From a virus, in the IMG/VR virus record IMGVR_UViG_3300042938_001493, positions 1 through 25,656 of that record: 25,656 nt of DNA, one strand, 5' to 3'. Position numbers and translations under genes: made by a program. The notes under the pieces were generated by a model. That model was not told the DNA's origin and searched no databases. It worked only from the letters and a program-made list of their open reading frames with translations. This document shows positions 7,031 to 12,464 of this stretch, piece after piece; position 1 is the first letter of the stretch, and each line of letters begins with the position of its first letter.

Positions 7031-8185
7031 ATGGCCTGTATTTCAGATGAAGAAAAAAATTGTCTATATGACATTGTTAGAACTGAGTTAGGTTCACCTA
7101 TTAGGAAAATTGAGTTAACTAACGATATGTTGGATATTTTACTTAAAATATCTATTGAAGATTATACTCGTTTAGTTCAAAACTGGTTAATTGATAATCA
7201 ATGGCCTGGATTAGTTGGTCTTGATGTTGGTAACGCGGATGTAGCTTTCGCCTTAACAACAAGATCTTTAAATTTTGTTGATCAATTTACTTATGCGTAT
7301 TCTAAAATAACTGGTAATCAAACTAGGGGTCCATGGGAATTAAAAAAAGATTTCGTAACCGTTAGAGATGGTGTACAAGTATATCAAATACCTAGTGGTA
7401 GAGAAATCAATGAAGTTTTATGGATGACTCCACCTTCAATTGATCACGCCCTATATTCATATTATGGATTTGGTGGTGGTGCTGGTTTTGGTGGAGGTTT
7501 AGGTATGGGTGCTCAAACTGGTTATGGTGATGGTGGTGGTGGTGGATATGGTACTGGTGGTTTTTATATGGCCCCTGCGTATGACATATTATTACGTGCC
7601 GCTGATTTTAATTTAAAACGAAGAATTGTTAAAAGTGATTTAATATTTAAAGTGACTGCCGGACCGGATGGTACAAGATTATTACATTTAATGTCAACAC
7701 CTGGTTCTAAACTTAGTTTTGGTCAAGGTACTGGTGGATCAATTGGGTTAAGTGGTTCTAAAGTATGGTATCATTATTACGATACTACAGCTGAAAATGT
7801 TGACGCTTGTAGAGCTGCGAATAAAGATATTATTAAATTACCAAATGAAGTTCCATTATCTAAATTAGATTATTGTGATTTTAATGAACCAACAAAGATT
7901 TGGGTTCGTCAATATTTAGTAGCTAAATCTAAAGTTACCCTTGGAAGAGTTAGGGGTAAGTATAGTGGTGCGTTAAAAGTACCTGAAGGTGATGTTACAA
8001 TGGATTATGAAAGTCTATTAACTGAAGGTAAAGAAGAAATTAAAACATTAACTGATGAATTAACTGGACCTGAAGGTAGATTAATTAAGTTGGGTACTGA
8101 AAAACAATTAGAAAGACAAGCTAATGAAGCTTTACATTTAAATAACTCATTAAAATTTAGACCATTACCTATTATTGTAATATAA
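7031..8185 (+). CDS. Conserved phage virion-type protein with Gly-rich loop
   Basis: This 384-residue protein has an N-terminal helical region (IELTNDMLDILLKISIEDYT), a conserved-looking block GPWELKKDFVTVRDGVQVYQ then IPSGREINEVLWMTPP (100-135), and a Gly-rich stretch at about 146-178 with almost no other chemistry. Further on are KSKVTLGRVRGKYSG (299-313) and an acidic helix (SLLTEGKEEIKTLTDELTG). The combination of a helical 'SIEDY' start and the 'ILGR-RGK-S' block is one I associate with uncharacterised structural proteins of large myoviruses, so a neck or tail role is likely but not proven. The Gly-rich segment may be a flexible surface loop. It ends at a strong hairpin. The start at 7031 has an A-rich leader. 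Confidence 0.55.
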   Translation: MACISDEEKNCLYDIVRTELGSPIRKIELTNDMLDILLKISIEDYTRLVQNWLIDNQWPGLVGLDVGNADVAFALTTRSLNFVDQFTYAYSKITGNQTRGPWELKKDFVTVRDGVQVYQIPSGREINEVLWMTPPSIDHALYSYYGFGGGAGFGGGLGMGAQTGYGDGGGGGYGTGGFYMAPAYDILLRAADFNLKRRIVKSDLIFKVTAGPDGTRLLHLMSTPGSKLSFGQGTGGSIGLSGSKVWYHYYDTTAENVDACRAANKDIIKLPNEVPLSKLDYCDFNEPTKIWVRQYLVAKSKVTLGRVRGKYSGALKVPEGDVTMDYESLLTEGKEEIKTLTDELTGPEGRLIKLGTEKQLERQANEALHLNNSLKFRPLPIIVI

Positions 8186-8190
8186 AAAAT

Positions 8191-8217
8191 CCCCCCTAAA
8201 TAAATCAAGTAGGGGGG
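8191..8217. terminator. Bidirectional terminator between convergent genes
   Basis: CCCCCCTA (8191-8198) pairs perfectly with TAGGGGGG (8210-8217) around an 11-nt loop. It is flanked by a run of A residues on the left and TTTATA on the right. It lies in the 38-nt gap between the ends of the virion-type gene and the DNA polymerase gene and would serve both strands. Confidence 0.85.
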
Positions 8218-8223
8218 TTTATA

Positions 8224-11200
8224 CTAAAAGTATTCTGTATCAGTTGGTTCATTAATAATTTCAGTAGGTTCAATTTCCGTGATATACATATATTCCGGAT
8301 TAGCACCAACCTTTTCCCAAAAGTCAATTTCTTTTTGTTCCATAACAAAAACATCATCTAATGTATCCTGATCAATAGGATCTGTTGGGAAACCAGAACA
8401 TAGTTCAAGTTGTTTCTTGGTAAAATATTGTCTTTTTGATGGATTATCAATTAAAATATCACTTCTAATTTCCGGACTAAAACAAACAATTAATGGTTCA
8501 ATCCTAGTGTTAAAAGCCACTAAATATTTAGTGACATTATACTCACCCTTTAAATCTGGATTATTCTCAATTTGATTAGTTAAGATTAACGATGAATTAA
8601 ATTCAATGTCAGTAGTACCATCTTTATTCTTTTTAGCTTTAACATCAGCGTGAGATTTTTTAGTACCGGTATTAATATAATATATTGTGTCACCAAGGTT
8701 AACATTAATATTTTCTTTTAATAAAAGTTCCATATGAGCCTGACGTGGCATAGGATTACCGGCTTTATTCTTCCTTTTAGTATTTTCTTTATAACTTTCT
8801 AATGTTTGTTTTACTTTCCCTTTACTAGCGATTTTAAGTAATGGGATTTCTTGGTTATAAATCATTTCAACATTCTCATAATAAAGTTCAATGAATTCAT
8901 TACCATTACCTTCTAATAACATTCTAATCGCTTTATCTAAAAAATCTTCAATGTACTTTGGCATCTTAGCCGATTTAATTGTATTACCAACTAACTTAAC
9001 TTCACCATCAATTAAATCCGCATAATTTTTTCTTGATAAATTAATAGTTGATTCAATTACCTCATCAATACCTAACTTCATAAAACCTCTCATATACTTT
9101 TCATTGAACTCAGCTAAAGCCGCTTCAATACCATTATATATTTTATCTTTAACAACTGTTAAGTGAGTACCTAAACCAGTGTATGTTAATTCTTTAGCGT
9201 TTTCTGGTATCTTAAAGTTGAAACCATCGGTATTATGGGCGATTATTTTACCCTTACCGATAATAAATGTCCCATCTTCTGTTGAAACATCATAGACAAA
9301 ATTATTTGGACATGGGTTGTCAATATCAGATATATTAGTGATTAAACCTTGACTGACATCCCCATTTTCATAAACATCAATATATTCACCAATTTTTAAT
9401 GATGAAGGTTTTATTTCAACCCCATTTTGAAAAAGTGAATGGTCTTCCGTCACATCAACATTACCCCTATCTTTTATTGAAATTGATTTAATTTGTTTTT
9501 CTGTACCATGTCTATAAACATACTTAATATCTTTCCAACCACTTCTAGTTAATATCTTATATGGTTTATCTGAGTAATCTCTTAATTGATCACCTTCAAT
9601 AGTACCAGTTATATCAAATAAATCTGAAATTGGTAAAATGTCTAATATATCATCACCATATTTAATATAAACAGGTGTGTCATACGTCACACTATCACCT
9701 ACTATTGGTTCAAACCCCTTATCCATAAAGAATTTAATCATCAATCGTAGATATTGTCTACCAGTACAAGTGATCATCGCACCAATGTTAGTATCACCCC
9801 AAGGAAATACATCTGGGGCTGATAATGAACCAAAGTTAGAGTTATTAAGAATTTTAATTGGTAATTGTTTCTTATCAAACATATCAGCCCCTTTATCGTC
9901 CCCTTCTCTTTGAGCTTTTTTCATTAGATTCTTATATAAATCTCGTTCCGCGAATAAATAAGTTAACATACCTTTTAACGCACCGGTAATATCAACTTCT
10001 GGGAATACATCGTGAGTTAATTGTATTGAAGGGTAAAGTGATCCATAATCTAATTTAACTACATTTGGTACGAAACCAATTCTTAATAAACGAGATAATC
10101 CACCAGGAAATTTTTCTTTAGGTTGATAATCAGGTATAGCTAAACCATTCTCATATGACCAAGTACACATCAATACTTTCCATAAGGCCGCTGTACCCAT
10201 TGTAGAGGTTCTTTGTAATGTTGATGGAACTAATTTAGACAATAAAAATGTCGCTTGATTATATTTGTAGTCAACTTGTTCTGTTTCCCATAAATCATCT
10301 ATTAGATATTTCTTAATTATAAATTTACCATCCACTTCTTCCCATCCTTCATAACCAGTTTTATCTTCCGGAACTACCATATACTTACCATCAGATTCGT
10401 TAAATAAGTAAGGACGTTCATCTACCCAAATTTTAGCGATCTTATCGTGACCAACATATACACGATTAGGTTTAGCGATTTTAGAATATTTTGTAATATA
10501 CTTCAAACCAGTTTCTTTGATGTTTGAATTAATGGCTTTAGCTCTTCTAACCGCGTGCCACACATCAATAACGTTATAACCCCATAATACAGTTTGTTGA
10601 TAATACTCCATCTCACCACCTAATTTTAAAGTAGCTTGTTTACGATAAAGTGGCATACCATTCTTAAGTGTCTTAGTAATTTTTTTATAATCTAAATTAA
10701 GTAATTCACAACGACCTAAAATATATGTCCAGTCAAAGTTCTCTGAATTATAACCACAAATAATATCTGGTTTTAATTCATCAATAATATTAAAAAATGT
10801 ATAAATCGCGTTTCGTTCTTCATCATCACTATCAATATCTAATACGTGTTCAAAACCACGATTATCTTTCATACCAATTTGTAAAATTCTACCGGTTTCT
10901 GGTGTTAAAGATGTGGTTTCAATATCAAAAGAAAATCTAACTAAATCCGCGTAATCATCAAACCCTTTAAATAATCTTTTACCACTTTGTATTAAGAATT
11001 GCTCTGTAGGGCCAAGGGTTAAAAAACCCTTCCTATTTTCTTCCTTTTGAATATCAATACCGGATTCTTTAAAAAAGTTAGTAATATTTCTATAACTACC
11101 TCTGGTTTGAACTAAGAACTTAAAACCATTTTCTAAACGTTTGTGGATATTACCATTTTCATCCTCTAATTTAAGGGGTGTAATTGTAATCATGTGTTCT

Positions 11201-11433
11201 CTTAACTTAGTTTTGATAAGTCTACGATCACCTTTAAAAAACTTATCCATATCCGGACTTTTCATCCAAAGGAATGGTTTAAACTTATGTTTTTCAATAC
11301 GTTTCCCAGTAATGGGATCATTTATAATAAGATTAACAAAATTTTGATCGTAGGTTGATTCAATACCAATAATATACTTTTGTGGGTCTCTACCCTCCAA
11401 AAAATCCTTAATTTCTTCTTTACTTAATTCCAT
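8224..11433 (-). CDS. Family B DNA polymerase containing a mini-intein
   Basis: The 1069-residue precursor is the phage replicative polymerase. The 3'-5' exonuclease motifs are FDIETT (D170, E172), GYNSENFD (D234) and YLIDD (Y376, D380). Polymerase motif A is LDYGSLYPSI (D462), motif B is KILNNSNFGS (K527, N531), and a KNY thumb motif follows (802-804). Motif C is split: GD (579-580) is followed by an intein (581-734) and then TDG (735-737). Splicing would restore GDTDG and give a 915-residue enzyme, close to T4 gp43 (about 900 aa). All catalytic carboxylates are present. The leader is short and contains a TAnnTTTG box. The gene is convergent with 7031-8185 and probably monocistronic. Family assignment is firm; it looks T4-like rather than protein-primed. 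Confidence 0.95.
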   Translation of the reverse strand: MELSKEEIKDFLEGRDPQKYIIGIESTYDQNFVNLIINDPITGKRIEKHKFKPFLWMKSPDMDKFFKGDRRLIKTKLREHMITITPLKLEDENGNIHKRLENGFKFLVQTRGSYRNITNFFKESGIDIQKEENRKGFLTLGPTEQFLIQSGKRLFKGFDDYADLVRFSFDIETTSLTPETGRILQIGMKDNRGFEHVLDIDSDDEERNAIYTFFNIIDELKPDIICGYNSENFDWTYILGRCELLNLDYKKITKTLKNGMPLYRKQATLKLGGEMEYYQQTVLWGYNVIDVWHAVRRAKAINSNIKETGLKYITKYSKIAKPNRVYVGHDKIAKIWVDERPYLFNESDGKYMVVPEDKTGYEGWEEVDGKFIIKKYLIDDLWETEQVDYKYNQATFLLSKLVPSTLQRTSTMGTAALWKVLMCTWSYENGLAIPDYQPKEKFPGGLSRLLRIGFVPNVVKLDYGSLYPSIQLTHDVFPEVDITGALKGMLTYLFAERDLYKNLMKKAQREGDDKGADMFDKKQLPIKILNNSNFGSLSAPDVFPWGDTNIGAMITCTGRQYLRLMIKFFMDKGFEPIVGDSVTYDTPVYIKYGDDILDILPISDLFDITGTIEGDQLRDYSDKPYKILTRSGWKDIKYVYRHGTEKQIKSISIKDRGNVDVTEDHSLFQNGVEIKPSSLKIGEYIDVYENGDVSQGLITNISDIDNPCPNNFVYDVSTEDGTFIIGKGKIIAHNTDGFNFKIPENAKELTYTGLGTHLTVVKDKIYNGIEAALAEFNEKYMRGFMKLGIDEVIESTINLSRKNYADLIDGEVKLVGNTIKSAKMPKYIEDFLDKAIRMLLEGNGNEFIELYYENVEMIYNQEIPLLKIASKGKVKQTLESYKENTKRKNKAGNPMPRQAHMELLLKENINVNLGDTIYYINTGTKKSHADVKAKKNKDGTTDIEFNSSLILTNQIENNPDLKGEYNVTKYLVAFNTRIEPLIVCFSPEIRSDILIDNPSKRQYFTKKQLELCSGFPTDPIDQDTLDDVFVMEQKEIDFWEKVGANPEYMYITEIEPTEIINEPTDTEYF
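9232..9693 (-). mobile_element. Mini-intein in polymerase motif C
   Basis: The 154-residue insert starts with Ser581 (SVTYDTPVYI, block A) and has block B VTEDHSLF (T662, H665) and block F VYDVSTEDGTFIIG. It ends IIAHN (H733, N734) before Thr735 of the extein. These are the residues needed for class 1 splicing. There is no LAGLIDADG or HNH domain between blocks B and F, so it is a splicing-only mini-intein. The site, between the two Asp residues of GDTD, is a well-known insertion point in family B polymerases. Splicing should yield a continuous GDTDG motif. Confidence 0.92.
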
Positions 11434-11449
11434 TTTTATAACTTTACCA

Positions 11450-11457
11450 CAAATATA
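11450..11457 (-). promoter_or_regulatory. TAnnTTTG box, host-like -7 promoter element
   Basis: The minus strand reads ACTATATTTGTGG, matching the Bacteroidota -7 consensus TAnnTTTG. It lies 16 nt upstream of the polymerase ATG. I see no convincing TTTG at -33, so the match is partial. It is also one base from the ATATTTAT element seen elsewhere. Confidence 0.4.
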
Positions 11458-11493
11458 GTAAAAAAATTTGATAAATAAAAAGAAGGGAAGAAA

Positions 11494-11859
11494 TTAATTT
11501 ATTACATGGATAAATAGTTTTTCTTGTATTGGGGTAACCAATGTACCCATACCATCTAAAAAATTGATGGTAAATTCACCAATAAATGTTCCAGGTTCTT
11601 TAGTATCCTTTTTTCTCCATTTATATACAATATAATATTCCTCACGAGATGTTAAATCCTCACAAGGAATAATTTTTTTAACAATTTCCGCTGGTCTACA
11701 TGAAATCTTTTTTATATTGTTTTCAGGGTTAAACATAGAGAAAGTGATATCCGCGTTTTGAATTAATTCGTAAAAATTACGAAAATCATTTCTTCCGTCA
11801 AATATTAACTCCATTGTTAAGAGGGGTAATTCACTATTTTTTTTAATGTAAAAATTCAT
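11494..11859 (-). CDS. Baseplate upper protein-like (BppU-type) virion protein
   Basis: This 121-residue protein is a compact beta-rich domain. It starts MNFYIKKNSELPLLTMELIF and has NADITFSMFNPENNIKKISC, then YYIVYKWRKKDTKEPGTFIG and EFTINFLDGMGTLVTPIQEK. The order 'low-complexity ligand, dG.tV.F.m....., Y.W...dt..pG.y..eF.i...dG...t.P' is that of the BppU N-terminal domain (DUF2479-like) used to attach receptor-binding proteins to the baseplate. This is a resemblance from memory. It is the last gene of the fibre operon starting at 15317, 2 nt after the 151-residue protein, which fits a role in adhesin attachment. Confidence 0.5.
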   Translation of the reverse strand: MNFYIKKNSELPLLTMELIFDGRNDFRNFYELIQNADITFSMFNPENNIKKISCRPAEIVKKIIPCEDLTSREEYYIVYKWRKKDTKEPGTFIGEFTINFLDGMGTLVTPIQEKLFIHVIN

Positions 11860-11861
11860 AA

Positions 11862-12317
11862 TTAGTTTATTAAATTCATAGTTAAAATTCTATTGTAAAA
11901 TCTTGAAATACCTATGGAGTTTAACACCTTTGCTGTTACTACCTGACCAACGGCTAATGTAACCACATCTGCAATTGCTATATCTTCTTTAGTGATAACA
12001 TTTGTGTGCTCTCTTGTAGATGTTGGTACTATTACTCCATCAACATAAATTGAAACTTGAACGTTTGATGAGCCTTGATTTGGTGGGTAAATTACACCAC
12101 TCAAAGTAACACTTTCAAAACCTGTAATTGCTCCTGCATTTGTGCCAATATCTCCAACAATAATATTTGTGCCAGCATTTGAAACTGCGCCACCAACTAA
12201 TGGTTGAGCTAATAAATTAGAATATAAATTATTAACATCAACTACACCTTGTTGAGTGATATTTGCCAACGTTGTATTAAATTGAGTGTTTAGTGTGTTT
12301 TTTGAAATGATTTTCAT
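11862..12317 (-). CDS. Short protein with ice-binding-like (DUF3494-type) fragment
   Basis: This 151-residue protein contains VSNAGTNIIVGDIGTNAGAI at 45-64 followed by TGFESVTLSGVIYPPN. 'GDIGTNAGAITGF' is the hallmark of the first half of Bacteroidota DUF3494 (ice-binding) domains. The second half (87-151: VQVSIYVDGVIVPTSTREH ... SRFYNRILTMNLIN) aligns with the C-terminus of the 950-residue fibre upstream (FSLYEGATMVSNSNR ... YLNNRILTIVKL). So this gene repeats the end of its neighbour without the rest of the domain. Base composition here and in the neighbour's C-terminus is richer in G+C than in nearby genes. It overlaps the 48-residue ORF by 4 nt (ATGA). Probable role: surface-binding accessory of the fibre. 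Actual ice binding is not implied. Confidence 0.65.
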   Translation of the reverse strand: MKIISKNTLNTQFNTTLANITQQGVVDVNNLYSNLLAQPLVGGAVSNAGTNIIVGDIGTNAGAITGFESVTLSGVIYPPNQGSSNVQVSIYVDGVIVPTSTREHTNVITKEDIAIADVVTLAVGQVVTAKVLNSIGISRFYNRILTMNLIN

Positions 12318-12460
12318 GGGTTTATAATTTTATTAAAGTGACGTGTTTGAATTTTAGATATTAGTTCTTGTGTTGTTTTAATTTCTGTTTTAATTTCATT
12401 AATATCATTTTTTAATGATTCTACTAAAATAAATAGTTGTTCTAAAGTAATTGGTTCCAT
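12314..12460 (-). CDS. 48-residue helical (coiled-coil) ORF
   Basis: A short frame reads MEPITLEQLFILVESLKNDI then NEIKTEIKTTQELISKIQTR. It is amphipathic with heptad spacing (L, I, I, I at regular positions), so a short coiled coil is likely. The start lies 4 nt after the stop of the 950-residue fibre, and the stop overlaps the next start as ATGA. It exactly fills the gap between the two genes. Tight coupling on both sides supports a real gene. It could be a trimerisation or chaperone helix for the fibre; that is inference. Confidence 0.7.
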   Translation of the reverse strand: MEPITLEQLFILVESLKNDINEIKTEIKTTQELISKIQTRHFNKIINP

Positions 12461-12464
12461 GATT

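Noticed and set aside
11494-12317. Claim that the phage binds ice
   Set aside because: DUF3494-like folds also occur in adhesins and other surface proteins; the sequence supports the fold resemblance at most, not the activity.
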